The notes: generated from the letters alone by a model not told the origin. A stretch of 64,000 bases of DNA from an uncultured Acidovorax sp. (GCA_913774955.1 CAJYKV010000020.1:268043-332042), one strand, 5' to 3'. Shown: positions 19,323-28,299, numbered from the stretch's first letter. A program made the numbers and translations.

Positions 19323-20987
19323 ATGCCATTCGTCATCAGCATCGCGCAATTCAACTTCATCGTCGGCGATGTCGAAGGCAATGCCCGCAGGATCGTCGAT
19401 GCCGCGCGGGACGCGCATGCCCAGGGCGCCGCCCTGCTGCTGACGCCTGAACTGGCACTGTGCGGTTACGCGGCCGAGGACCTGTTCCTGCGCCCGGCGT
19501 TCCTGGATGCCTGCGAGCGGGCGCTGGACGGCATCGCACGCGCGACGGCCGACCTCGGCGATCTGGCCGTGGTGGTCGGCCACCCCTGGCGGCGCACGGT
19601 GGACGGCGTGGAGTGGAGCCACAACGCCGCCAGCGTGCTGCGCGCCGGCCGCATCGAGCATACCTACGCCAAGCAGGAACTGCCCAACTACGCCGTCTTC
19701 GACGAGCGCCGGTACTTCGATGCCGGCACCGCTCCCTGCGTGTTCGACGTGCGGGGCGTGCGCGTCGGCGTGCTGGTCTGCGAGGACGCGTGGTTCCCGG
19801 GCCCCGCGCGGCAGGCCGCCGATGCGGGCGCGCAATTGCTGGCCACGCTGAACGCCTCGCCGTTCCACCTCGGCAAGAGCGCCGAGCGCGAGCAGATCAT
19901 GCGCGAGCGCGTCGCCGAAACCGGCCTGCCACTCGTCTACGCGCACCTCATGGGCGGACAGGACGAGGTCATCTTCGAAGGCCGCTCGTTCGCGCTCGAC
20001 GCCACCGGCTTCGTCGCCGTCCGCGCGCCGGGCTTCCAGGAGGCGCTGGTCCACGTCACCGTGCAGGCCGCTGAAGAAGGCGGCGAGGGCGGGCTCCGGT
20101 TCGTGCCCGACGTGGCGCCGATTCCCGCGCCCGAGGCGGATCTCTGGAGCGCACTCGTGCTGGGCGTGCGCGACTACGTGGGCAAGAACGGTTTTCCCGG
20201 TGCGCTGCTGGGGCTGTCGGGCGGCATCGATTCCGCGCTGGTGCTCGCCATCGCGGTGGATGCGCTCGGCGCCGACAAGGTGCGGGCGGTGATGATGCCG
20301 TCGCCCTACACGGCGGACATCAGCTGGATCGACGCGCGCGACATGGCCGAGCGCCTGGGCGTGCGTTACGACGAGATCGCGATCGCGCCGGCGTTCGAAT
20401 CCTTCAAAAGCGCGCTGGCGGAAGAATTCGCCGGCCGGGCCGAGGACGCCACCGAGGAGAACCTGCAGGCGCGCATCCGCGGCACGCTGCTCATGGCGCT
20501 CTCCAACAAGTTCGGCGCGGTGGTGCTCACCACCGGCAACAAGAGCGAGATGGCCACGGGCTACTGCACGCTCTACGGCGACATGGCCGGCGGATTCGCG
20601 GTGATCAAGGACGTCGCCAAGACGGCGGTCTACGGGCTCGCCCGGTGGCGCAACGCGCACGACCCGTTCGGCACCGGCGCCGCCCCCATCCCCGAACGCA
20701 TCATCACGCGCCCTCCGAGCGCCGAGCTGCGCCCCGACCAGAAGGACCAGGACAGCCTGCCGCCCTACGACGTGCTCGACGCCATCGTCGCGCGCTACAT
20801 GGAGAACGACGAACCCATCGAATCCATCGTCGCCGCCGGCTACGAGCGGGCCGATGTCGAGCGGGTGACGCGGCTCATCCAGATCAACGAATACAAGCGC
20901 CGGCAGGCCCCCGTCGGCATCCGCGTCACGCGCCGCAGCTTCGGCAAGGACTGGCGCTATCCCATCACCAACCGCTTCCGGGCCTGA
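19323..20987 (+). CDS. nadE: Glutamine-dependent NAD+ synthase
   Basis: A 554-residue two-domain enzyme for the last step of NAD synthesis: deamido-NAD + glutamine + ATP to NAD. The N-terminal nitrilase-type glutaminase has the Glu43-Lys117-Cys153 triad (TPELALCGY, YAKQELPNY, VLVCEDAWF). The C-terminal synthetase has the ATP-pyrophosphatase loop SGGIDS near residue 299, and TTGNKSEMATGY. The ammonia is channelled between domains. Length is typical for the bacterial glutamine-dependent form. It is followed 60 bp later by glnB, a common Comamonadaceae arrangement. Confidence 0.97.
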   Translation: MPFVISIAQFNFIVGDVEGNARRIVDAARDAHAQGAALLLTPELALCGYAAEDLFLRPAFLDACERALDGIARATADLGDLAVVVGHPWRRTVDGVEWSHNAASVLRAGRIEHTYAKQELPNYAVFDERRYFDAGTAPCVFDVRGVRVGVLVCEDAWFPGPARQAADAGAQLLATLNASPFHLGKSAEREQIMRERVAETGLPLVYAHLMGGQDEVIFEGRSFALDATGFVAVRAPGFQEALVHVTVQAAEEGGEGGLRFVPDVAPIPAPEADLWSALVLGVRDYVGKNGFPGALLGLSGGIDSALVLAIAVDALGADKVRAVMMPSPYTADISWIDARDMAERLGVRYDEIAIAPAFESFKSALAEEFAGRAEDATEENLQARIRGTLLMALSNKFGAVVLTTGNKSEMATGYCTLYGDMAGGFAVIKDVAKTAVYGLARWRNAHDPFGTGAAPIPERIITRPPSAELRPDQKDQDSLPPYDVLDAIVARYMENDEPIESIVAAGYERADVERVTRLIQINEYKRRQAPVGIRVTRRSFGKDWRYPITNRFRA

Positions 20988-21386
<399 letters not shown>

Positions 21387-21454
21387 CCACACTTGGCCCC
21401 TCGGGCCTGTCAAATCGGTAGCCCGGCCTCGGGAAGCGGTGCCGGGCCCCGTGC

Positions 21455-22048
21455 TCAGATCACCGAACGCAGCGGCACCGTGTCCATGTGGGTGCCCGCG
21501 GCCTCCACCAGCCCGCGCAGCAGCGCGTCCGGCTCCGTGCCCACGGTCAGCAGGCCCATCTGCCATTCGCTCATCAGGCCGTTGCGCACGCTGTGCTGCA
21601 GGAAGTCGAGCAGGCCTGCGTAGTAGCCGTCCACGTCCAGCAGGCCCAGCGGCTTGTCGTGGTAGCCCAGTTGGCGCCACGTCCACACCTCGAACAGCTC
21701 CTCGAAGGTGCCGATGCCGCCCGGCAACGCCAGGAACGCGTCGCAGCGCTCGGCCATCATCGCCTTGCGCTCGTGCATCGTCTGCACGATGTGCAGCTCG
21801 TCGCAGTCCTGGTTGGCAAGCTCCTTGTCCACCAGGGCCTGCGGGATGATGCCGACCACGCGGCCGCCGGCGCGCCGCGTGGCTTCGGCCACCGTGCCCA
21901 TCAGGCCACTGCGCCCGCCGCCGTACACCAGCTGGCCGCCATGGCGGCCGATCCACTCGCCCACGGCGACCGCCGCATCGGCGAACGCCGGATTCTCCCC
22001 GGGGCGCGAGCCCAGATATACGCAAATCGAAAAAGCAGGAACGGTCAT
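21455..22048 (-). CDS. LOG-family protein (cytokinin riboside monophosphate phosphoribohydrolase-like)
   Basis: A 197-residue Rossmann-fold protein of the LOG family (TIGR00730 type). The two signatures are VYGGGRSGLMGTVA and PGGIGTFEELFEVWTW, which form the nucleotide 5'-monophosphate phosphoribohydrolase active site. Characterised relatives release free bases from AMP-type or cytokinin nucleotides. In a plant-associated Comamonadaceae member it could make active cytokinin, but housekeeping nucleotide salvage is equally possible. Its start overlaps the dgkA stop by four bases (ATGA). Confidence 0.92.
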   Translation of the reverse strand: MTVPAFSICVYLGSRPGENPAFADAAVAVGEWIGRHGGQLVYGGGRSGLMGTVAEATRRAGGRVVGIIPQALVDKELANQDCDELHIVQTMHERKAMMAERCDAFLALPGGIGTFEELFEVWTWRQLGYHDKPLGLLDVDGYYAGLLDFLQHSVRNGLMSEWQMGLLTVGTEPDALLRGLVEAAGTHMDTVPLRSVI

Positions 22049-22437
22049 CCGAAAAACCTCTGGAACAACGCCGCGGCCCACACCGCGGCACAGAACAGCA
22101 GACTCAGCAGCACCGCGGCGCTGCCCATGTCCTTGGCGCGCTTGGACAGCGCATGCCACTCGGGCCCGATGCGGTCGATCGCGGCCTCGACGGCGGAATT
22201 CAGCAGCTCGGTGATGAGCACCAGCACCACCGCACCGCACAGCACCGCCGCCTCCACCCAGCCCCTGGCCACCCAGAACGCCAGCGGCAGCAGCACGCAG
22301 GCCAGCATTGCTTCCAGCCGGAACGCCTTTTCGGTCCAGCCGGCCCGCAGGCCGTCGTAGGAATGGAGGCCCGCATGCCAGATCCGGTGCATGCCGCGCC
22401 GGGCTTTGTGGGGATTGTCGAAGATCGGTGTGTTCAT
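22045..22437 (-). CDS. dgkA: Diacylglycerol kinase
   Basis: A 130-residue membrane enzyme that phosphorylates diacylglycerol to phosphatidate, recycling diacylglycerol released during periplasmic glycan or lipid modification. The N-terminal amphipathic region contains GLHSYDGLRAGWTEKAFR. Three membrane helices follow (about residues 43-60, 64-82, 107-126). The catalytic signature ELLNSAVEAAIDRIG is near 77-91. It is in one transcript with the LOG gene. The upstream 430 bp are a repeat-bearing intergenic region. Confidence 0.95.
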   Translation of the reverse strand: MNTPIFDNPHKARRGMHRIWHAGLHSYDGLRAGWTEKAFRLEAMLACVLLPLAFWVARGWVEAAVLCGAVVLVLITELLNSAVEAAIDRIGPEWHALSKRAKDMGSAAVLLSLLFCAAVWAAALFQRFFG

Positions 22438-22670
22438 AGAAAGACAAAGCGTCGAAATCCTGGCGACCGGCGTCTGCCGGGTCGCAACCTGGAAACGTCA
22501 GGGGCTGGAGAGTGCACGCCGTCCATGGCCAAGGCGATTCCCGACCGTGGCGACGATTCCCCAAATCACTGAATTCTCCGCGCCCAACGCCGCCAAGGCG
22601 CCCAGGGAAAGAACCCAGCCGCCACGCACGTTGCGCAGAGCCTGTGAACCTGGCGCAGCCTCACCCTTCA
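22438..22670. other. Intergenic stretch without a recognised gene
   Basis: These 233 bases between dgkA and the repeat contain no frame with a credible start, ribosome-binding site or family resemblance. A 76-codon minus-strand frame partly overlaps the neighbouring repeat and is not supported as a gene. The dgkA promoter should lie here, but no clear sigma-70 elements are visible. Confidence 0.5.
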
Positions 22671-22879
22671 GAAGGCCGCGGAGCAGGCCAGGCCAGCGGA
22701 TGCCGTGGAACGGGCTCTGCCCGGCCACTGGCGTCCAGCCCCTCGCCAGAGTCGAGGAGCGTTCGTCCCGTCCATGCCCGCGCAGGTGGGCACGGAGCCG
22801 CGGTCCTCACTCCGCCCTGCCCGCCGTGCGCGGCACGGCGAGAGCGGGGGGAGGCGGCGCAGCCGCTCAGGGGGGTGTT
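22671..22879 (-). repeat. 3'-gene-associated repeat, long copy after the RDD gene
   Basis: Read on the minus strand it begins ACACCCCCCTGAG, then a hairpin GCGGC-TGC-GCCGC, a C-rich run, about 120 unique bases, and a conserved end (CCCGTTCCACGGCATCCGCT and GGCCTGCTCCGCGGCC). Start and end match the copy at 28191-28299; the middle is longer. The first bases supply the last codons and the TGA stop of the RDD gene. Confidence 0.65.
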
Positions 22880-23451
22880 CCCTCCGTGTTCACCAGCCGT
22901 GTCCCCGCCCATGCATCGTGCCAGAACTGCCGCTCCGGGTGAAACCGGCTCAGCAGCGCCCAGATAGCGACCCATCCCAGCGTGAGGACGGTGATCTCTC
23001 CGGCGCCCAGGCCCATCGGGCCGAGCACGGCCAGGGGCGGCAGCAGCCAGAGCCAGCTCAACACGTAGCGCCACAGGGCCCGGGCCTGCGTCAACTGCGC
23101 ACCGCGGCGGTCCACCAGCCGGATGTGCCACGTCTTCATGGCCAGCGTCTGGCCCTTGGCCCAGAACCAGGTGAAGTAAATGCCGAAGATGACGAACAGG
23201 AACGCCATCCGCAGCGCGCGGTGGTCCAGCGCGTGGCGCGACTGGCTGAGCGCGTCGAACAGATAGCCCGAGATGAACACCACGCCGAACATCAGGATGC
23301 CCTCGTACATCCAGCAGGCCATGCGCCGGCGCAGCGACGGCGTGCGGAGGGCAAGGGCGAGGGCGGCCGCGCCGGCAGAGCCAGGCATGTTGCCGGCGGC
23401 CACGGGGCCGGGGGGAAGACCAGGATCCTGGGGGCGGGTGGTGGAAGGCAT
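22867..23451 (-). CDS. RDD-family membrane protein
   Basis: A 194-residue inner-membrane protein of the RDD family. The defining R and D residues are in SLRRRMACWMYEGILMF and MKTWHIRLVDRRGAQLTQA. Hydrophobic segments lie near residues 52-70, 84-104 and 132-168. RDD proteins are poorly characterised; some affect ion transport or stress responses. ATG 23451 lies eight bases after the DUF3106 stop, so it is the fourth gene of the sigma-factor operon. Its final codons (TPP-stop) are formed by an intergenic repeat, indicating that the original C-terminus was altered by the element. Confidence 0.88.
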   Translation of the reverse strand: MPSTTRPQDPGLPPGPVAAGNMPGSAGAAALALALRTPSLRRRMACWMYEGILMFGVVFISGYLFDALSQSRHALDHRALRMAFLFVIFGIYFTWFWAKGQTLAMKTWHIRLVDRRGAQLTQARALWRYVLSWLWLLPPLAVLGPMGLGAGEITVLTLGWVAIWALLSRFHPERQFWHDAWAGTRLVNTEGTPP

Positions 23452-23458
23452 CCCGCGA

Positions 23459-24352
23459 TTATTGCGGCGCGTACTGCGATTCGGTATCCCGCGATTCCTG
23501 CTGGGAGGCGGGAGACGTCGAAGATGAGGGTGATGGTGATTCGGCACCGGGGACGAGCGGCGGCAGCGGCGCGGGCACGGCGCTCGGAACGGCCACCGGC
23601 TGGGTCGCGACACCCGCGGCCGATGCGGGAACGGCGGGCGCCGAGGCCGGCGACGGTGCCACCAGCACGGGCAGGGCCTGCATCGGGTGCGATGCCGGCG
23701 GCGTGGGGATCTTCGGTGCGTTGGCCCGGTTGGCCGCCGCGGTCGCCGCGGGCACCCGGGCGAGCTTGCGCGGCGATACGGGCCGGACCGCGGTGGCCGC
23801 CCCGGCCGGCCGGGGTGCGGCGCGCGCGGCGAGCTGCCGCTTCTCTTCCTCGCTCAGCGCGAGATAGGCCTCCCACTGCGCCCGTTTGTCGTCGGCGGCC
23901 AGCCGGTTGGTGAGTGCATAGTTGAGGCGCGCCTGGCTCCGCTGCTGGCCGCTCAGATTGGCCCAGTCGGTGATGCGGTCCTGCAGCTTCTCGCGCTCGC
24001 GCGGCGACAGGCCGGGGAACGACGCGGCCAGGGTCAGCCAGTGGCGCTTCTGCGCTTCGCTCATCATGGCCCAGCGGTCGGTCAGGGGCGCCAGCGCCTG
24101 CTTCTGCACCACCGTCAGCTCGGACCAGGCGGGCCCCGTGCCGGCACCGTCCGGATCGGGCAGGGCCAGCCGCACCTCGGGCCCGCGGGCCGTGTGCTTG
24201 CCGGCCAGCGCCTCGGCCGGCACGGGCGCGCCCGGCGCCATGCCCGCCTGGCGCCATGCCTGCCACCCGGCGGCGGAAAGCACGCCCAGCAATGCGAAAG
24301 CCAGCACGGCGGCTGGCATCAGTCGGGGGGCGGCGAGCGAGTCAATGGGCAT
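23459..24352 (-). CDS. DUF3106 protein with LTxxQ-like repeats
   Basis: A 297-residue protein with an N-terminal membrane segment (LMPAAVLAFALLGVLSAAGW, about residues 11-30) and a periplasmic helical region. Near residues 76-178 a short motif recurs: LTVVQKQAL, MSEAQKRHWL, LSPREREKLQ, LSGQQRSQ, LSEEEKRQL. The spacing recalls the LTxxQ helices of CpxP/Spy-type periplasmic sensors and chaperones. The last 110 residues are a Pro/Ala/Val/Ser-rich tail. It follows the DUF3619 gene within 15 bases in the sigma operon. Function is not established; a periplasmic sensory or chaperone role is inference. Confidence 0.8.
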   Translation of the reverse strand: MPIDSLAAPRLMPAAVLAFALLGVLSAAGWQAWRQAGMAPGAPVPAEALAGKHTARGPEVRLALPDPDGAGTGPAWSELTVVQKQALAPLTDRWAMMSEAQKRHWLTLAASFPGLSPREREKLQDRITDWANLSGQQRSQARLNYALTNRLAADDKRAQWEAYLALSEEEKRQLAARAAPRPAGAATAVRPVSPRKLARVPAATAAANRANAPKIPTPPASHPMQALPVLVAPSPASAPAVPASAAGVATQPVAVPSAVPAPLPPLVPGAESPSPSSSTSPASQQESRDTESQYAPQ

Positions 24353-24367
24353 GCAGGGGCAGGGGTG

Positions 24368-24835
24368 TCAGCGGTTCGGTGTCTGTGCGGAAGTCTTGAG
24401 GAACTGCACGAAGCCCGGGTCGGCATAGGCGGACGGCGGCAGGTCGTCGGTGAGCAGTGCGGCATCCACCTCCGCCACCTCGTGGAGGCCCTTCTCGTCC
24501 TGCGACACGTTGATGACCACGAGGCCCACCGCCAGCGCCGTGAGGGGAATGGCGGACACCAGTGCCCGCCACCAGTTCCCGCTCTCTCCGCCCCGGCCCA
24601 GCACGGCCGCGCCGCCCTTGCCGCCGAGCACGGCGGCGGCACCTGCGGCCTGGCGGACGGGCACCGCCACCACGCGCTTGCGCCGCGCGATCGCCTGGAC
24701 GCGCGAGGCGCGCAGCCGCTCGCTGATGTCGTAGGGCATCTCCGCGGTGCCTTCCGACAGGCGCGCGGTGACGCGGCGCGCGAACCGTTCGGCGGCGTCC
24801 TCGTGGGTGGAGAGGGGCGGGGTGGTGGAGTTCAT
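24368..24835 (-). CDS. DUF3619 single-pass membrane protein, candidate anti-sigma factor
   Basis: A 155-residue protein with a hydrophilic, Arg-rich N-terminal part (residues 1-88), one membrane helix (about 91-109, ALVSAIPLTALAVGLVVINV) and a short acidic periplasmic tail. The ATG overlaps the sigma-factor stop by four bases, as anti-sigma genes often do. No zinc-binding HxxxCxxC of ZAS-type anti-sigmas is visible. The topology and coupling suggest that it may hold the sigma factor at the membrane; this is inference. No function is known for DUF3619. Confidence 0.8.
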   Translation of the reverse strand: MNSTTPPLSTHEDAAERFARRVTARLSEGTAEMPYDISERLRASRVQAIARRKRVVAVPVRQAAGAAAVLGGKGGAAVLGRGGESGNWWRALVSAIPLTALAVGLVVINVSQDEKGLHEVAEVDAALLTDDLPPSAYADPGFVQFLKTSAQTPNR

Positions 24836-25401
24836 AGTTCGATTCCTCTTGCCTTCAGTGCCTTGCTGAGGGTCTGGATGGCGCGGAAACAGTGGGTCTT
24901 GACGCTGCCTTCCGAACAGCCCATGGCCGCGGCCGTCTCCGCAACATCCATCTCCTCCCAGTAACGCATCAAAAAGGCCTCCCGTTGACGGGCGGGCAGC
25001 TCTTGTATCTCGGATTCGATGTCCCGGAAGACCTGGGCGCGGCGTGCCAGATCTTCCGCGCTCTGCGCCGTCTGCGTCTCTTCGAGGCCCGAATAGGCTT
25101 CCAGCAGATCGAAATCGTCCCCGTCGTCGCCCGGGCCCTCGAAGTCGCTCATGTTGGAAAAGAGCGCATTGCGCGTCTTCTGCCGACGGAACCAGTCGAG
25201 CGTGCAGTTCGACAGGATGCGCTGGAACAGCATCGGCAGTTCCGCCGCGGGCTTGTCGCCGTAGTGCTCGGCCAGCTTGAGCATGCTGTCCTGCACGATG
25301 TCCAGGGCGGCTTCCTCGTTGCGCACGTGGTAGACCGAGCGCTTGAAGGCTCGTTTTTCGACGCTTTTGAGGAAATCGGACAGTTCTTGTTCGGTCGCCA
25401 A
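24832..25401 (-). CDS. RNA polymerase sigma factor, ECF-like
   Basis: A 189-residue sigma-70-family factor with only regions 2 and 4. Region 2 (residues about 18-85) includes ALDIVQDSMLKLAEHYGD and ILSNCTLDWFRRQKTR. Region 4 (about 125-185) includes LPARQREAFLMRYWEEMD, VAETAAAMGCSEGSVKTHCF and the C-terminal helix. The linker is acidic (GPGDDGDDFDLL). The gene heads a four-gene operon with DUF3619, DUF3106 and RDD. It likely directs RNA polymerase to a small envelope-related regulon. It is divergent from ilvI. Confidence 0.92.
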   Translation of the reverse strand: MATEQELSDFLKSVEKRAFKRSVYHVRNEEAALDIVQDSMLKLAEHYGDKPAAELPMLFQRILSNCTLDWFRRQKTRNALFSNMSDFEGPGDDGDDFDLLEAYSGLEETQTAQSAEDLARRAQVFRDIESEIQELPARQREAFLMRYWEEMDVAETAAAMGCSEGSVKTHCFRAIQTLSKALKARGIEL

Positions 25402-25478
25402 GTGAAATCGGAGCCCGTGGGGGCTGGCAGGGGGAACCGCGCGGTGCGGGGCACCAGGGGCGGTGGTTTATGCGCTGC

Positions 25479-25498
25479 ATTATCGCATCGGCCCGATG
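25479..25498 (-). promoter_or_regulatory. Promoter candidate of the sigma operon with overlapping palindrome
   Basis: On the minus strand GATAAT (25484-25479) is a good -10 hexamer, 77 bases before the sigma start codon. Just upstream of it, CATCGG-C-CCGATG (25486-25498) is a perfect inverted repeat, where a repressor would block polymerase. No good -35 is visible, so an alternative sigma may be used. Confidence 0.35.
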
Positions 25499-25694
25499 TT
25501 TTTTGGATCCCGGGCCCCGTCGGCAGGGCGACAGTGCCATAATCCACGCTGCAATTCAAAAAGGCAAACGGGTCCCGGTCCGGCGCATCCATCATTTCGC
25601 CCATGTCCGGGGCCTCAAGTTCCACGCCGTCTCCACAAGAGACGCGCAAGGGGCACCCTAGGTTTTTCGTCAGAGAAATTCACAAAGGTTGATC

Positions 25695-27491
25695 ATGGAA
25701 ATCTCCAGGGCCGAACTCTCCTCGGCATCCACCGCTGTGCAGGCGGCTGGCTCCCAATCTTCTTCCGCTCCCCAGGACCTCATGGGGTCCGAGATCCTCA
25801 TCAAGTCGCTGCAGGCCGAGGGCGTGCAGTACATCTGGGGCTATCCGGGCGGCGCCGTCCTCTACATCTACGACGCGCTCTACAAGCAGGACACCATCCA
25901 GCACGTGCTGGTGCGGCACGAGCAGGCCGCGGTGCATGCGGCCGACGGCTATGCGCGGGCGACCGGCGAAGTCGGCGTCGCGCTGGTGACTTCCGGCCCC
26001 GGGCTGACGAACGCCGTGACCGGCATCGCCACCGCCTACATGGATTCCATCCCCATGGTGATCGTCTCCGGCCAGGTGCCCACGCCGGCGATCGGCCTGG
26101 ACGCCTTCCAGGAATGCGACACCGTGGGCATCACCCGCCCGATCGTCAAGCACAACTTCCTGGTGAAGGATCCGCGCGACCTCGCAGCCACCATGAAGAA
26201 GGCCTTCCACATCGCGCGCACGGGCCGGCCCGGCCCCGTGGTGGTGGACATCCCGAAGGACGTCTCCTTCAAGAAGGTGCCCTACCACGGCTACCCGCAG
26301 AGCGTCGAAATGCGCTCCTACAACCCGGTGCGCAAGGGCCACGGCGGCCAGATCCGCAAGGCGCTGCAGCTGCTGCTCACCGCCAAGCGTCCCTATATCT
26401 ACACCGGGGGCGGCGTGCTGCTCGGCAACGCCACGCAGGAGCTGCGCACCCTGGTGGACATGCTGGGCTACCCGGTCACCAACACCCTCATGGGCCTGGG
26501 CGCCTATCCCGCGAGCTCGCCGAAGTTCCTGGGCATGCTGGGCATGCACGGCACGATCGAAGCCAACAACGCGATGCAGAACTGCGACGTGCTGCTGGCC
26601 GTGGGCGCGCGCTTCGACGACCGCGTGATCGGCAACCCCAAGCATTTCGCGCAGAACGACCGCAAGATCATCCACATCGACATCGATCCGTCGAGCATCT
26701 CCAAGCGCGTGAAGGTCGACGTGCCGATCGTCGGCGACGTGAAGGACGTGCTCACCGAGCTGATCTCGATGATCCGCGAATCCACGGTGCGGCCCGACGC
26801 GGGCGCTCTGTCTTCCTGGTGGGACACGATCGAAGGCTGGCGCCGCCGCGACTGCCTCAAGTACGACCGGGGCAACCAGGACGTCATCAAGCCGCAGTTC
26901 GTCGTCGAGACGCTGTGGAACATGACCAAGGACGCGGACACCTACGTCACCTCCGACGTCGGCCAGCACCAGATGTGGGCGGCGCAGTACTACCGCTTCG
27001 ACGAGCCGCGGCGCTGGATCAATTCCGGCGGGCTGGGCACCATGGGCGTGGGCATTCCCTACGCCATGGGCATCAAGCTGGCCAAGCCGCAGAGCGAGGT
27101 GTTCTGCATCACGGGCGAAGGCTCGGTGCAGATGAACATCCAGGAGCTTTCGACCTGCCTGCAGTACAACACACCGATCAAGATCTGCTCGCTGAACAAC
27201 CGCTACCTGGGCATGGTGCGCCAGTGGCAGGAGATCGAGTACTCCGGCCGCTACAGCCACAGCTACATGGATGCGCTGCCCAATTTCGTGAAGCTCGCCG
27301 AGGCCTACGGGCACGTCGGCCTGCTGATCGAGCGTCCCCAGGACGTGGAGCCCGCGCTGCGCGAGGCCCGCAGGCTCAAGGACCGCACGGTGTTCCTCGA
27401 CTTCCGCACCGACCCCACCGAGAACGTGTTCCCGATGGTGCAGGCCGGCAAGGGCATCACGGAGATGCTGCTGGGCTCGGAGGATCTCTGA
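25695..27491 (+). CDS. ilvI: Acetolactate synthase large (catalytic) subunit
   Basis: The thiamine-diphosphate and FAD enzyme for the first common step of valine, leucine and isoleucine synthesis. ATG 25695 (MEISRAEL) follows AAAGG at a suitable distance and gives 598 residues. Catalytic Glu is in RHEQAAVHAADGYARATG, the quinone-oxidase-like fold has TSGPGLTNAVTGIATAY, and the ThDP-Mg motif is GEGSVQMNIQELSTC to SLNNRYLG (GEGS replaces the usual GDGS). A 30-residue Ser/Ala-rich N-terminal extension precedes the PYR domain. The small subunit gene lies 200 bp downstream. Confidence 0.97.
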   Translation: MEISRAELSSASTAVQAAGSQSSSAPQDLMGSEILIKSLQAEGVQYIWGYPGGAVLYIYDALYKQDTIQHVLVRHEQAAVHAADGYARATGEVGVALVTSGPGLTNAVTGIATAYMDSIPMVIVSGQVPTPAIGLDAFQECDTVGITRPIVKHNFLVKDPRDLAATMKKAFHIARTGRPGPVVVDIPKDVSFKKVPYHGYPQSVEMRSYNPVRKGHGGQIRKALQLLLTAKRPYIYTGGGVLLGNATQELRTLVDMLGYPVTNTLMGLGAYPASSPKFLGMLGMHGTIEANNAMQNCDVLLAVGARFDDRVIGNPKHFAQNDRKIIHIDIDPSSISKRVKVDVPIVGDVKDVLTELISMIRESTVRPDAGALSSWWDTIEGWRRRDCLKYDRGNQDVIKPQFVVETLWNMTKDADTYVTSDVGQHQMWAAQYYRFDEPRRWINSGGLGTMGVGIPYAMGIKLAKPQSEVFCITGEGSVQMNIQELSTCLQYNTPIKICSLNNRYLGMVRQWQEIEYSGRYSHSYMDALPNFVKLAEAYGHVGLLIERPQDVEPALREARRLKDRTVFLDFRTDPTENVFPMVQAGKGITEMLLGSEDL

Positions 27492-27592
27492 TCCGCTGAA
27501 GGCTTGGCCCGGCGAGGCAGGGCAGGGCAGGGCTGCGGCCCCGCTGGCCGCGTCCGGCGCGCCGCGCGCCCCCTCCTTCTTCCCGCTTTCCC

Positions 27593-27610
27593 GCCGCCCC
27601 TTCGGGCGGC
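27593..27610 (+). other. Intercistronic stem-loop between ilvI and ilvH
   Basis: GCCGCCC (27593-27599) and GGGCGGC (27604-27610) form a perfect 7-bp stem with a CTTC loop. No T-run follows, so termination is unlikely. It may stabilise the ilvI messenger end or set the ilvI:ilvH ratio. Confidence 0.4.
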
Positions 27611-27691
27611 ATCCTTCGACGAATCTATTGCCTGCCGAGCCTGGGTCTTACCGGTCCCAGGGGAGGGCAGCGAAAAGAGGAATCCTCAGTC

Positions 27692-28183
27692 ATGAAACAC
27701 ATCATCGCCGTTCTGCTGGAGAACGAGCCGGGCGCGCTGTCGCGCGTGGTGGGCCTGTTCTCGGCCCGCGGCTACAACATCGAATCGCTCACCGTGGCGC
27801 CCACCGAGGATGCATCGCTCTCGCGCATGACCATCCAGACCACGGGCTCCGACGACGTCATCGAGCAGATCACCAAGCACCTGAACCGCCTCATCGAGGT
27901 CGTGAAGGTGGTCGACCTCACCGAGGGCTCCTACACCGAGCGCGAGCTCATGATGGTGAAGGTGCGCGCCGTGGGCAAGGAGCGCGAGGAGATGAAGCGC
28001 ATGGCGGACATCTTCCGTGGCCGCATCATCGACGTGACCGAGAAAAGCTACACGGTCGAACTCACCGGCGACCAGTCCAAGAACGACGCGTTCCTGCAGG
28101 CGATCGACCGCACCGCCATCCTCGAGACCGTGCGCACCGGTGCCTGCGGCATCGGCCGCGGCGAGCGCATCCTCCGCGTCTAG
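27692..28183 (+). CDS. ilvH: Acetolactate synthase small (regulatory) subunit
   Basis: A 163-residue regulatory subunit giving valine feedback inhibition and full activity to IlvI. The N-terminal ACT domain (residues 2-78) begins HIIAVLLENEPGALSRVVGL with the valine-binding GYNIESLTVAPTED loop. The C-terminal domain includes EREEMKRMADIFRGRIIDVT and SYTVELTGDQSKNDAF. The length is standard. A repeat element follows eight bases after its TAG stop. Confidence 0.97.
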   Translation: MKHIIAVLLENEPGALSRVVGLFSARGYNIESLTVAPTEDASLSRMTIQTTGSDDVIEQITKHLNRLIEVVKVVDLTEGSYTERELMMVKVRAVGKEREEMKRMADIFRGRIIDVTEKSYTVELTGDQSKNDAFLQAIDRTAILETVRTGACGIGRGERILRV

Positions 28184-28190
28184 GCATGAC

Positions 28191-28299
28191 ACACCCCCTG
28201 AGTCGCCTGCGGCGCCTTCCCCCTCCAGGGGGACGACGCTGGTGGCCCGGCGAAGCCGGTTCCACGGCGTCTGCTGGCATGGCCTGCTCCGCGGCCTTG
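28191..28299 (+). repeat. 3'-gene-associated repeat, compact copy after ilvH
   Basis: It starts ACACCCCCTGAG eight bases after the ilvH stop. A small hairpin (CGCC-TGC-GGCG), a second hairpin (CCCCCT-CC-AGGGGG, 28219-28232) and the conserved end (CCGGTTCCACGGCGTCTGCT, GGCCTGCTCCGCGGCC) follow. It is closely related to the reverse-oriented copy at 22671-22879 and shares its start with 6466-6510. Confidence 0.65.
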
